Shown: one piece after another, positions 17,050-27,388 of the stretch | How the letters are laid out: each line of letters begins with the position of its first letter | Numbering within the stretch: the stretch's first letter is position 1 | Origin: JARBUG01 sp035628915 | GTDB taxonomy: Bacteria; Bacillota; Sulfobacillia; Symbiobacteriales; Symbiobacteriaceae | NCBI GenBank assembly: GCA_035628915.1 | Contig: DASPIW010000048.1 | Coordinates: forward strand, 62,001-126,000 | Direction: 5' to 3' | Length of the DNA stretch: 64,000 bases | The notes under the pieces: model-generated | What the model was told of the DNA's origin: nothing | Database searches by the model: none | The model's input: only the letters and a program-made list of their open reading frames with translations | Made by a program: the position numbers and the translations under genes

Positions 17050-17706
17050 ATGATGCAGATGCACACATTGACAGCGGCGCGGCGCTGCCCCCGGCCACAG
17101 CCGGCAACCTGCGCCGAGTGCGGCCGTCCGGCCGGGGAGAACTACAGCACCTGCTCCGGCTGCCGGCGGACCATCGACCGGATTTGGGATGCGGACTGGG
17201 ACGCCCTGCTCGCCGCCGAGGGCATCGCCGCCGGCTCCGAAGATGAACGGCTGCTGGCTGCGGTGGTCTTTCAGGAATACGACAAGCATCCATGGACGGT
17301 GCTCGACAAGGCTTTGACATTCCTGCGCTGCGGCTCGTGCGGGAGCGAACTGGGCGGCGGCCCGGCCGACTGCCAGGAATGCCAGATGGCCTTCGGCCAC
17401 ACGCTGATGGCCGAGTGGGAAGCACTGCAGATTGGGCTGGTCACCCGCAACGAGCACGCGATCCATATCGGGCGGTGGATCCTCCGCCATCCGCACCGCT
17501 TCAGTGCGAAGGTGGCCGATGGCATCCGCTTCAGCATGCCCCTGCTGATCACGGGGGCCGAACCGCCCACGGCAAAGACAGGCCAGGCGGCCTACGCCCT
17601 CTACTTCGAGGGCAAGGAAGCGGAAGCCGAGCGCCTGTGGGAAGCGGAGCGTGAACGCGGTGGCGGAAGGAAGGCGCCGTGGTTCGAATTGAAGGAAGAC
17701 GAATAG
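17050..17706 (+). CDS. Hypothetical protein with two zinc-ribbon-like cysteine clusters
   Basis: 218 residues, family not recognised. The first cluster is CAECG...CSGCR (residues about 21-39) and the second is CGSCG...CQECQ (about 96-116). Each is a CxxC pair set typical of structural zinc sites. Between them lies an acidic helical region, and the C-terminus is helical and charged with no membrane segment. The ATG at 17050 (or 17053) follows GAGGTG. It is divergent from kimA. Possibly a small zinc-binding adaptor; nothing in the sequence indicates nucleic-acid binding directly. Confidence 0.7.
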   Translation: MMQMHTLTAARRCPRPQPATCAECGRPAGENYSTCSGCRRTIDRIWDADWDALLAAEGIAAGSEDERLLAAVVFQEYDKHPWTVLDKALTFLRCGSCGSELGGGPADCQECQMAFGHTLMAEWEALQIGLVTRNEHAIHIGRWILRHPHRFSAKVADGIRFSMPLLITGAEPPTAKTGQAAYALYFEGKEAEAERLWEAERERGGGRKAPWFELKEDE

Positions 17707-18060
17707 TGCCATTGGGAGTCAGTGGCAATGAGTCATGTCATTGAGGCTGCTGGTGTGAGGTATGTGGTCCGGGACGAGATCACCTCACATCAGGTTTTAT
17801 CGCTCTGCCGGATTTTGAGTGCCCAGACCCAACCCTGATGCGCAAAATCCGGCAGAGGACGGCGGGATGCCCGTTTTTGGTGGGTTTGCGGTCGCAAGCG
17901 CCAGCTTTCGTTGGTTTTTGAGGATCTAAGCAGACGGTATCCCTCAAATCCCAACGGAAGGAACGCCAGTCCGGCCCGCGGAGCCGGGCCAAGACTCCGG
18001 AACCCTGATTGAAGTCCCGAACTGCAACATGTCGCGGGTTCCCACCACATGAGGCTGGCG
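17707..18060 (+). ncRNA. Hairpin-rich intergenic region, candidate structured RNA
   Basis: No convincing coding. A string of inverted repeats fills the stretch: CTGGTGTGAGGT/ACCTCACATCAG (17750-17793), a perfect 15-bp stem CTCTGCCGGATTTTG/CAAAATCCGGCAGAG (17803-17857) with a 25-base loop, TTGCG/CGCAA (17885-17896), a long stem CGTTGG..TTGAGGAT/ATCCCTCAA..CCAACG (17909-17956), GGCCCG/CGGGCC (about 17974-17991) and GGAACCC/GGGTTCC (17999-18043). It ends at a shared terminator. It matches none of tmRNA, RNase P, SRP RNA or the riboswitches I know. Strand is uncertain: plus is favoured because it follows the zinc-ribbon gene and the terminator's T run is better in that direction. Confidence 0.4.
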
Positions 18061-18070
18061 TAAACAGTCG

Positions 18071-18106
18071 AAGAGGGAGGCCACTTCCAATGGCCTCCCT
18101 CTTTGA
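18071..18106. terminator. Bidirectional terminator between the hairpin region and hppA
   Basis: AAGAGGGAGGCCA (18071-18083) and TGGCCTCCCTCTT (18091-18103) form a perfect 13-bp stem with a seven-base loop. T-rich sequence follows on both strands. It serves hppA on the minus strand and whatever is transcribed on the plus strand. Confidence 0.8.
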
Positions 18107-18115
18107 TTCGTCACC

Positions 18116-20194
<2,079 letters not shown>

Positions 20195-20562
20195 CAGTCC
20201 GTTTCCTCCTCCAGAAGCAGTTTGGAGCGATATTTCCGCTCACCGGGCCAAACCCCTGCCGTGTTGCCAATTCCGTTAGAAAACCGATAGAGAATCTATT
20301 CAATAGATCGGGTGTCTAGAACAAAGTGTGCTTACTGACACAAGGGATTGACAACCTGTTTTACAAAAGGCGTTCCGATAGATCCGGCCTATAGATATTC
20401 GTTATCAGCGTTCAAGTGAGTCCCACAGTGGGAGAGCGGTCAGCACAAAGTAGCACCCGGGGGGCGTCGTGCCCAGGCTGTGCCCGGGTCAATGCCAATG
20501 CTTGGCACCAGGGCGTCCGGATATTACCATGCACCGGCGGACCGGGGATTATACCCGCGCAA
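20195..20562. promoter_or_regulatory. hppA upstream region with repeated ATAGAT/ATCTAT motifs
   Basis: No gene is seen. The region is less GC-rich than its surroundings. ATCTATTCAATAGAT (20294-20308) is a perfect 7-1-7 palindrome. CCGATAGA occurs at 20284 and again about 90 bases further at 20374, followed by CTATAGAT. Such clustered sites suggest a regulator of hppA. On the minus strand TTGTGT and TCTAGA lie 17 bases apart as a weak promoter candidate. Confidence 0.4.
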
Positions 20563-20593
20563 AGGCCGGGCGGAGCACCGGCCCGCCCGGCCT
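20563..20593 (-). terminator. Terminator of the metallophosphoesterase gene
   Basis: AGGCCGGGCGG (20563-20573) pairs with CCGCCCGGCCT (20583-20593). On the minus strand it is followed by TTTGC. It lies 12 bases past the stop at 20605. Confidence 0.65.
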
Positions 20594-20604
20594 GTCCCGG
20601 CTCC

Positions 20605-21555
20605 TTAAGTCCGCTGCAGCGTCTGCTCCAGCCCGCCCAGCCATTGGCCGGCCACGTGGTCCCGGGTCAGCACCCGGACTCGGTCCGGGAAAATCTCCAG
20701 CATCCGGCTCTGGCTGGCATCCGTGTCCCGCCCGGAGCCGCCGCCCGGCTTCGGGCCAAGCATATAGGCCGTGGAGCCGAGCCCCATGAACGTAACGCCG
20801 GTCTTGACGGCAACCTGGCCCGCAACCTCCGGCTTGCGGTGCGTGTGGCCCGAAAACCAGAGTCTGGCCTGCGGGTTGCGGCCCAGAATTTCGTAGAGCT
20901 CTCTGGACATATTGGTGCCGCCGAAGGCCCGCTCGCCCATGCTGCCCGCCACTGTGTCGTTGAGCGGCTGGTGCATGCAGACGACCGTGAACTTGTCGCG
21001 GTGTTCGGCGAGCACCCGGTCGAACCAGGAGACCTGCTCCGGCGTGATCCAGCACCAGTCTTTGTTGTAGGGCGCCAGCTTCCACATCTCGTCGGCCAGC
21101 AGCACGAAGTGCAGGCCGCCGAAGAGGCGGCTGGTGTAAAGCTGCTCCACGCCGAAGGCCTGCTTCCACCGGCTGATAGAGACGTCGTCGGTCGTCTGCA
21201 TGTCGTAGAACTCATGGTTGCCTGTCGTGACCAGGATCCGATCGGCCGGCGCGGCCTTGGCCATGATGCGCTTGAAGGCTTCCAGCTCGCTGGCGGCGCC
21301 GTGGTCGGCGATGTCGCCGTTCGTGATCCAGAGGTCCGGCTCCAGGCTGCCCAGGTCCCGGACGGCCGCGGTCAGCTTCCGGTTGAGCAAGGCCCCGTCG
21401 TCCGGCTGCAGGTGGACGTCGGAGAGGAGCGCCACGCGCAGGGGCCGTTCGGCCGAGGGCGGTCCCCCGGCAGGCTGCGGCGCTCTTGCGCACCCGGTGG
21501 CCATGGCAGCGACGACGGAAGCGGCTGTCGCCAGGAAGCGGCGCCGGTTCATCAT
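20605..21555 (-). CDS. Exported metallophosphoesterase with Tat/lipoprotein signal
   Basis: 316 residues. The start is the first of two ATGs (21555), 8 nt after AAAGGAGGG. The N-terminus has a Tat-like NRRRFLATAAS motif followed by a possible lipobox (MATGC), so it may be exported folded and lipid-anchored. Calcineurin-type motifs follow: LLSDVHLQ (DxH), TNGDIAD (GDxxD), TTGNHEF (GNHE), VCMHQPL and FSGHTHRK (GHxH), which hold a two-metal centre. Likely an external phosphodiesterase or phosphomonoesterase; the substrate cannot be told from sequence. Confidence 0.88.
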   Translation of the reverse strand: MMNRRRFLATAASVVAAMATGCARAPQPAGGPPSAERPLRVALLSDVHLQPDDGALLNRKLTAAVRDLGSLEPDLWITNGDIADHGAASELEAFKRIMAKAAPADRILVTTGNHEFYDMQTTDDVSISRWKQAFGVEQLYTSRLFGGLHFVLLADEMWKLAPYNKDWCWITPEQVSWFDRVLAEHRDKFTVVCMHQPLNDTVAGSMGERAFGGTNMSRELYEILGRNPQARLWFSGHTHRKPEVAGQVAVKTGVTFMGLGSTAYMLGPKPGGGSGRDTDASQSRMLEIFPDRVRVLTRDHVAGQWLGGLEQTLQRT

Positions 21556-21689
21556 GGGGGCTCCCTCCTTTGCAAGATCGTTCCGGTTCATTTCCCTTTA
21601 GACTTACCCTGCCGGCCCCCCGTTACGCATGTTGAGCTGCTTAACCGCGGCCCGCCTTGCCCCGATAACAGGGGTGGGAGGGGACCACA

Positions 21690-22214
21690 TTGCAGCAACC
21701 ATCCACCCAGCGGTATACCGCACTGGTTTTCCTGCGCGACGTAGCAATCGGGCTGCTGCTCTGGCTGCTGCTGACCGCAGGCGTGGGCGAGGCCCGGATC
21801 GTCCCTTCTGGCTCGATGGAGCCCACCATTGCCGTGGGCGACCGGATCTGGACCGACAAGTTCCTGGTTCGCTGGGGCGCGCTGCAGCGAGGCGACATTG
21901 TCGTTTTCGAGCCGCCCTTTCCGACCGAATCACCCTACCTGAAGCGCGTCATCGGTCTGCCCGGCGAGACGGTGGAGATCCGGGACGGGTCTGTCTGGAT
22001 CAATGGGAAGCCACTGACCGAGCCGTACGCGGCAGAGGCCGATTACGAGTACGGCCCGGTGCTGATCCCCCAGGATCAGTATCTGGTTCTGGGCGATAAC
22101 CGGAACGTCAGCTACGACAGTCACCGCTGGGGCCTGGTCGAGCGCGAGCGAATTACCGCCCGGGCGATCTTCCGGATCTGGCCGCTGAGCCGAGCCGGGC
22201 GCCTCGGGAGCTAA
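21690..22214 (+). CDS. lepB: Signal peptidase I
   Basis: 174 residues with one N-terminal membrane helix (about 14-33). The catalytic serine is S42 (VPSGSMEPT) and the general-base lysine is K85 (YLKRVIGLPGE); the GDNR box is in LVLGDNRNVSYDS. Length fits the Gram-positive type. The start is a TTG at 21690, with GGGAGGGG upstream. It removes signal peptides on the outer face of the membrane and would serve the many exported proteins nearby. Monocistronic, with a shared terminator after it. Confidence 0.95.
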   Translation: MQQPSTQRYTALVFLRDVAIGLLLWLLLTAGVGEARIVPSGSMEPTIAVGDRIWTDKFLVRWGALQRGDIVVFEPPFPTESPYLKRVIGLPGETVEIRDGSVWINGKPLTEPYAAEADYEYGPVLIPQDQYLVLGDNRNVSYDSHRWGLVERERITARAIFRIWPLSRAGRLGS

Positions 22215-22226
22215 AAGCAAAACAGG

Positions 22227-22262
22227 GGGCCGCCTGACAGTCCGCGTGGACGCAGGCGGCCC
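22227..22262. terminator. Bidirectional terminator between lepB and the anchored coiled-coil gene
   Basis: GGGCCGCCTG (22227-22236) pairs with CAGGCGGCCC (22253-22262). It lies between two convergent genes, so it can serve both. Confidence 0.7.
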
Positions 22263-22277
22263 AATTCGTTGTTGCGT

Positions 22278-22922
22278 TTACTGCGGCGCCTTGGCCATGA
22301 TCTCCGCCTGACGCTCGATGATGCGGGTTTCGTAGGCCGTCTGGACTTCATCCACCAGGTCCAGGGGCAGGCCGGCGGCTCTGAGATCCGCAGCCATGGC
22401 GGCGGTGATGGCGCTTACGTCCCGGTCGCACTGCCGGCGCAATCCGTCAGCCCGGGCCAGGTACTTGGCGCCCATGGCGGCCACGTCCACCGCACCGCCG
22501 GCGGCCTTCGCCTGTGAGTACTCGGCCTTGGCGGTCTCCAGCATGGCGTTCAGCTGCCCTTCGCATTGCGACTGTACGGCCTGCAGCCGCGGGGCGTACT
22601 GGGCGCGGATGCTCTCCACCGTGGTGCTGGACGACGCCCCCCGAGAAGGCGGCGCTGTATCGGGCGCCGGTGCGGCAGCTGCCGGTGCCGCCGAAGGTGA
22701 TGCAGCCGGGGCCGCATCCGTTGCGGTGACCGCCTCCGCCGGGGCTGCCGTCGGTATGGGTGTGGTTTTGGCGGCCGACAGTTCCTGGCGGGCCTTGACG
22801 AACTGCTTGGCCAGGGCCCGGTATTCCTGCTGTGCCCGCCACGCTGTCCAGCCAAGCACAGCGTTGCCGGCAAGCGAAATGGCCAGCAGGAGGAAGATGA
22901 CGATCAGACCAAGGCGGCGCAT
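22278..22922 (-). CDS. Hypothetical membrane-anchored protein, Ala/Pro-rich linker
   Basis: 214 residues, family not recognised. Residues about 5-25 form a membrane anchor. A short helical segment is followed by an Ala/Pro/Thr-rich linker (about 52-100) and then a helical domain of about 110 residues with two cysteines (SQCEG, RRQCDRD). The helical domain (QLNAMLETAKAEYSQAKAAGG) looks like a small extracytoplasmic helical bundle. It is convergent with lepB. Low-complexity composition makes database matching hard; the function is unknown. Confidence 0.65.
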   Translation of the reverse strand: MRRLGLIVIFLLLAISLAGNAVLGWTAWRAQQEYRALAKQFVKARQELSAAKTTPIPTAAPAEAVTATDAAPAASPSAAPAAAAPAPDTAPPSRGASSSTTVESIRAQYAPRLQAVQSQCEGQLNAMLETAKAEYSQAKAAGGAVDVAAMGAKYLARADGLRRQCDRDVSAITAAMAADLRAAGLPLDLVDEVQTAYETRIIERQAEIMAKAPQ

Positions 22923-23075
22923 CCGGCAATCCCCTCCGTCGCTGGAAATCGATCTGCCACTCCATTCGGCGCGGCAGTACCCGCCTTCCTTCTGTTTCGT
23001 ACATTGAAGGAACTATGTGGCGTCAGGTGGAAAGACGTCGCAGGGCATGCGTTACCTTGATAGGGGGCATGAACC

Positions 23076-23894
23076 GTGGGAGAGAATTGGCTCGCACAGC
23101 GCCAGGTTGCTGCCGCTGCCATGCAGACGAGAGCCCGTTCGAGCGGCATGATTGCAGACCGCCGCCTGGTGGAGCAATACGTGCGGAAGACGAGCGCAAT
23201 GGAGAATGTCGAGGCCTCCCTGCGGCGCCATCTCCCGGCCGATTGCCAGGCCTCCCACGGCCTGAGTGTTCCCTACCGGGGGCATGAGATCTACCTGGAG
23301 CACGTTGTCACCGGGCCCGCCGGCCTCTTCCTGATCGAAACGCTGGAGGACGGCAACCCCTGGCGCAAGGACCTTGCGCTGAACATCGCGTTCCTTGCCG
23401 GCGCCCTCGGCCCGTACGCCCACCTGCTGAAGACCCTGGTCATCGCTGCGCAGCCGGTGCGAGACCCCTTGCCGCCCGGTGTGCTCACCACCGCATCGAT
23501 CGATGAAGCCGTGGGGCTGATCACCCGGCGGGAAGGTGAGCAGCTTACACCTGCCCTGGCCCGCCATCTCTGGAGCCGCCTGACTCCCGTCCCGGTGCAC
23601 CCACAATGCCGGGCAGATGAGCCGGACCCTCTGACCGACCGGGACGCCGCCCGCCTCTCCTGGTTCTCCGTTTTTTTGATCGTCAACGCTGCCCTGCTCA
23701 CCGCACTCAGCATCCATCCACATCCGTGGCAGGTATTCCTCTTCTGGTGTGTGCTATTCGCACCGGCGACGGCCGTCTCCGCCATGCTGCGCCACATCCG
23801 GCGCCGCGAGGTGCGGCTCAGGCGGCTTCGCATTTGGAACGCGGTGCTGCTTGGCACTTGCGCGGCCCTGTTCGCGTTCTGGGTGTGGATTTGA
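23076..23894 (+). CDS. NERD-like domain protein with C-terminal membrane helices
   Basis: 272 residues. The segment GLSVPYRGHEIYLEHVVTGPAGLFLIETLEDG (residues about 63-94) matches the NERD fold pattern (EIDHVVIGP-GIFVIETK). The aspartate is replaced by glutamate-histidine spacing and the ETK lysine is replaced by leucine, so nuclease activity is doubtful. Two or three hydrophobic helices occupy the C-terminal 75 residues, with a basic stretch (RRREVRLRRLR) between them. The start is a GTG at 23076 with GGGGG about 10 bases upstream. Function unknown. Confidence 0.6.
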   Translation: MGENWLAQRQVAAAAMQTRARSSGMIADRRLVEQYVRKTSAMENVEASLRRHLPADCQASHGLSVPYRGHEIYLEHVVTGPAGLFLIETLEDGNPWRKDLALNIAFLAGALGPYAHLLKTLVIAAQPVRDPLPPGVLTTASIDEAVGLITRREGEQLTPALARHLWSRLTPVPVHPQCRADEPDPLTDRDAARLSWFSVFLIVNAALLTALSIHPHPWQVFLFWCVLFAPATAVSAMLRHIRRREVRLRRLRIWNAVLLGTCAALFAFWVWI

Positions 23895-23988
23895 GTTTTT
23901 CTTAGGTGTTCTTTGAGCGGGCTCTGCTATGTGTGGTAGTAGTACGGCTTGACCTGACGGGTCGCCGATCTCGAGGAGGCGAAATACG

Positions 23989-24513
23989 TTGCGCAAGACA
24001 CTCGCGTTCCTCCTGGTCCTCGCTACCACATTACTGGCCGGCTGCGGGCTGGCCGACAAGGTTGCGGAGAAGGCAGTTGAGAAGTCGCTTGAGAAGGCGA
24101 CTGGCGTTACAGTCGACGAGAAGGGCAACTCGGTGACCGTAAAAGGACAGGATGGTCAGTCGCTCACGATCACCACAGAGCCGACCGAAAGCGGCAAGGT
24201 GCCTGACGGTTTCCCGCTGCCGGTCTTCCCCGGCGGGAAGGTAACCGTCGGTCAGAAAATGACCCTCAACAACAAGGCCGTCTATACGGTTGAGATCAAA
24301 TTTGCGGGAGAGGCAAAGCCCGCTACCGATTTCTACGAGAAGGCGCTCAAGGAGCGGGGGTTCGGCGACGTCTCCCGCATGGAGAATGCGGATGAAACTG
24401 AGGCGACCAGTATGCTTACGGGCGAGACCGATAAGCTGGTTGCCTTTTTGGGGGTCAGCGTCATGGTGAAGACAAAGGAAGGAACCATCAGCATCTCCGT
24501 TTCCGAGAAGTGA
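23989..24513 (+). CDS. Hypothetical lipoprotein
   Basis: 174 residues starting at a TTG (23989), about 9 bases after GAGGAGG. A signal peptide ends in the lipobox LLAGC, so the mature protein is lipid-anchored outside the membrane. The mature part is lysine/glutamate-rich with beta segments; PDGFPLPVFPGGKVT, then ATDFYEKALKERGF and a final pair of strands resemble small secreted alpha/beta domains of unknown function found in Firmicute lipoproteins. A strong terminator follows, so it is monocistronic. Confidence 0.75.
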   Translation: MRKTLAFLLVLATTLLAGCGLADKVAEKAVEKSLEKATGVTVDEKGNSVTVKGQDGQSLTITTEPTESGKVPDGFPLPVFPGGKVTVGQKMTLNNKAVYTVEIKFAGEAKPATDFYEKALKERGFGDVSRMENADETEATSMLTGETDKLVAFLGVSVMVKTKEGTISISVSEK

Positions 24514-24525
24514 ATCAGAGGAGAG

Positions 24526-24557
24526 GGCTCCCGGCGCCGTGCCGGGAGCCCCTTTTC
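24526..24557 (+). terminator. Rho-independent terminator of the lipoprotein gene
   Basis: GGCTCCCGGC (24526-24535) and GCCGGGAGCC (24541-24550) form a perfect 10-bp stem with a five-base loop, followed by CCTTTTCT. Confidence 0.85.
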
Positions 24558-24570
24558 TACTTCACCTTGC

Positions 24571-25941
24571 TCATGCCAGCGGTATCCGGTTATCCGGCTC
24601 CTCCGGCTCGACCGGCTCGGGGCGCCGGACGATCAGATACGCCAGCACAAATATGACCAGCATGCCCAGACCCGCGATCAGCCCCGGCCCCTGCCCGGGC
24701 ACGAACGGCATGCCGGCAATGGCGCCGACGATCAGCACGATGCCGAGCCAGGTGCCCCACGGGAAGAACGGCATTGCACACGCACCCGGTTTGCAGCCCT
24801 CCCGGCGGCGTATCACCAACTGGCTGGCCAGGATGACCAGGTAGGAGAAGAGCAGGGCGAATCCGGCGGAGCTGACTAGAAAGATGTAAACCGACCGCGG
24901 GAGGAGGTAGGCCAGCACCACGCCCACCATCATCCCGCCGGATGAAACCACAATGGCGTTGCGGGGAATGCCCGGCGGAACCAGCCGCCCCAGAAACGCC
25001 GGCGCCTGGCCTTCTTCCGCCAAGGAGTAAATCATCCGGCTGAGGCCGTACATGGCGGCCAGCATCGTGGAAAGCGATGCGGTCATGACCACGAGGTTCA
25101 GCCCGGCTGCCAGCCACGGGAAGCCTCGGACCTGCAGAATCGTAACCAGGGGGCTGATCTCTTCCTGCGGACCGCCCGGCGGAAGTGTCAGCAGGACGAC
25201 GGCAACCACGCCGACATAGAGCCCCACGAGGGAGACGACGGTCAGGAGGATCGCGCGCGGCACCGTCCGGTGGGGATCTTTCGCTTCCGGCGCAGCCAGC
25301 CCCAGCACTTCAAAGCCGGCGTAGGCAAAGAGCACGAGCAGCATCGATCCGGCCAGTCCCCCGAGACCCTTTGGGAGAAACGGCGAAATGGCGGCGGGCG
25401 CGGCCGGGGCTGTGCCCAGTGGCAGCAGTCGGGCCGCAAGCGCGGCGCCCAGCAAAATGAAAGCGGCAACCGCAAGCAGTTTGACGGCAGCCATGGCCGA
25501 TTCGACGATTGCGAAAGCCCGTACGTCCAGCAGATTGAGCAGCGCCACCGCAATGATGACCGCCCCGGCGATCAGCCAGACCGGCACGGCCGGCAGCCAG
25601 AGGCGGGCAAAGACCGCCGCCGCGACGCCCTCGCTGGAGAGGGCGAGCACCAGTCCGGACCAGTAGAGCCAGCCGACGACGAATGAAGCACCGGGGCCGA
25701 ACGCGATGGCTGCGTACTGCCGGAATGATCCATGGGTGGGCCGGGAGACGGTCAGTTCGGAAAGCGCCATCAGCACCAGGTAGATTACCAGGCCGCCGAA
25801 GGCGAAGGCCAGCAGCGCACCGCTGCCGGCGTTACGGATGATTACGCCGGTCCCGAGAAAGAAAGAGCCGCCCACCACGGTACCGAGGGCGAGCATGACG
25901 AGTTGCCAGGTGGATAGTCCGGCGGGATGAGCGCTGTGCAA
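24571..25941 (-). CDS. APC-superfamily amino acid permease
   Basis: 456 residues with about 12 transmembrane helices, the usual APC length. The first helix carries the substrate/ion-binding glycine pattern GTVVGGSFFLGTGVII, and later FAYAGFEVLGLAAPEAKDPHRTVPRAI matches the conserved sixth-helix/loop region of amino acid permeases. The start is a TTG at 25941 after GAGGGG. The C-terminal tail is short and acidic (RRPEPVEPEEPDN). Monocistronic. Substrate not predictable. Confidence 0.85.
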   Translation of the reverse strand: MHSAHPAGLSTWQLVMLALGTVVGGSFFLGTGVIIRNAGSGALLAFAFGGLVIYLVLMALSELTVSRPTHGSFRQYAAIAFGPGASFVVGWLYWSGLVLALSSEGVAAAVFARLWLPAVPVWLIAGAVIIAVALLNLLDVRAFAIVESAMAAVKLLAVAAFILLGAALAARLLPLGTAPAAPAAISPFLPKGLGGLAGSMLLVLFAYAGFEVLGLAAPEAKDPHRTVPRAILLTVVSLVGLYVGVVAVVLLTLPPGGPQEEISPLVTILQVRGFPWLAAGLNLVVMTASLSTMLAAMYGLSRMIYSLAEEGQAPAFLGRLVPPGIPRNAIVVSSGGMMVGVVLAYLLPRSVYIFLVSSAGFALLFSYLVILASQLVIRRREGCKPGACAMPFFPWGTWLGIVLIVGAIAGMPFVPGQGPGLIAGLGMLVIFVLAYLIVRRPEPVEPEEPDNRIPLA

Positions 25942-26079
25942 TGGTGAGCCCCCTCACGGAACGTTTTCCTGTGAAATTGGGTTTCCCGTTGCTGCGCCAG
26001 GCTATGCGGAAGCTGTACATGATCATCGGAACGGCATCGTGGATTCATCTTCTTGAAATCAGGCACGGGGCTCTGTCTT

Positions 26080-27249
26080 TCACCCGGAGATGCTCACGGT
26101 CCAGGTTTCGCTGTCCCACCCCACCGACCAGCCCAGCCGTTCGGCAAGGAACCGGACGGGCACCAGTACCCGGTTCGCTTCCATAATGGCCGCCGTTCCC
26201 ATGTCGGCGGGCGCCCCGTTGACCAGGGCCATGCGTTCCCCCGGGGTGACGATCAGTTCCGTCGCGCCGGAGACCACATGCACCCGCTCGCCATCCCACT
26301 CAACCGCGGCGCCCAGCCGCTCCGCCAATCGGACGTGCGCCACCGTGCGCGCATCCACGATCCGAGGCCAGACCGGAAAGCTGATGCGCTCGCCGTCCAG
26401 GCGGACGACCACCTCCGTGGTGTGGGGAATGGCCAATACCGTTCCCGCCGGCGGCGAATCGATCTCGTTGTAAGCCAGAAGGCGGGCAGCCGTCACGTTA
26501 TGGCAGCCTGCCACCCGGGCCATGTCATCGCCGGGCTGCACGATGTAGGCGTCGCCGCCGAAGTCCCGCAGGTGCCGGTCCAGGCCGAGTATCTCCGAAA
26601 CGGTGACGAACTGGTAGCCCAGCGCCCGCAGGTCACCGGCGGCCAGCCACGTCCCGTCCGGGGTGGCCAGCGGCGAACCGTGCATCAGCGCGATGCCGCC
26701 CGGGAAGGCGCCCGCCACCAGCCGCTCCCGAATCACCTCGGCCGAGGGGCCTGCCCAATCCACCGTGTCCATCGACCAGTAGATCGTGTACGCGTAGCCC
26801 AGTTCACCGGCTGCCTCCAGCACCGTGTCATCGTAGTTGCCGTATGGCGGGCGCCAGAAGGGCTGCGGACTCTGCCCGGCCACCGCGGTGATCCGCTCTT
26901 CGGCCAGCAGCAGCTCCTGACGCATCTCATCGGGCGACAATTGCGCCATGAACGGATGGCTCCAGGTGTGGTTGGCCACCTGGTGCCGGACGGCCAGGCG
27001 CTTAACCAGGTCTGCGTGATCATCCACGCTGTCGCCCACGAAAAAGAAAGTCGCCCGGATGTTCAGGTCTTCCAGCGTGGCGGCCAGCGTCGGGGTAATC
27101 TCTCCGAACTCGGTGTCGTACGTGAAAGCCACATCGCGGCAGGTGCCGTTTCCGGCGGAGACCAGGGTGGACGGCGCGGCCGCTGCGGGACCGCCCAGCA
27201 AGAGCGCTGAGGCGGCGGCGGCAGCGGCGCACGCCAGACGCAGGCGCAT
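26080..27249 (-). CDS. Secreted NodB-type deacetylase with LysM-like and copper-amine-oxidase-N domains
   Basis: 389 residues: signal peptide (about 1-24); NodB polysaccharide deacetylase domain (about 36-235); a LysM-like segment (YIVQPGDDMARVAGCHNVTAARLLAYNEI); and a C-terminal Cu_amine_oxidN1-type domain (about 295-389, ending VPVRFLAERLGWSVGWDSETWTVSI). The metal-binding HxxxH is present (NHTWSHP), as is the RPPYG motif. Motif 1 is FTYDTEFG instead of TFDDG, so the second aspartate is changed. The ATG at 27249 follows GAGGTGAT. It shares its architecture with the protein at 32363-33553. Likely a peptidoglycan or spore-cortex deacetylase anchored to the wall. Confidence 0.85.
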   Translation of the reverse strand: MRLRLACAAAAAASALLLGGPAAAAPSTLVSAGNGTCRDVAFTYDTEFGEITPTLAATLEDLNIRATFFFVGDSVDDHADLVKRLAVRHQVANHTWSHPFMAQLSPDEMRQELLLAEERITAVAGQSPQPFWRPPYGNYDDTVLEAAGELGYAYTIYWSMDTVDWAGPSAEVIRERLVAGAFPGGIALMHGSPLATPDGTWLAAGDLRALGYQFVTVSEILGLDRHLRDFGGDAYIVQPGDDMARVAGCHNVTAARLLAYNEIDSPPAGTVLAIPHTTEVVVRLDGERISFPVWPRIVDARTVAHVRLAERLGAAVEWDGERVHVVSGATELIVTPGERMALVNGAPADMGTAAIMEANRVLVPVRFLAERLGWSVGWDSETWTVSISG

Positions 27250-27388
27250 AACATCACCTCGCCCCAGCCTATGAGACGAGGTGGCACTCTACGCCTGCGG
27301 GCGCTTACCTGCCAAGCCCTGAAGGGGAATCCACCCTGCCGGTCGAACTCTCCCTGAACAGGTAGACCACCGTGGGGAGGGGAACCGC

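Noticed and set aside
17780..17992. Small minus-strand frames in the hairpin-rich region
   Set aside because: They follow the inverted repeats, lack a ribosome site and have no plausible protein features.
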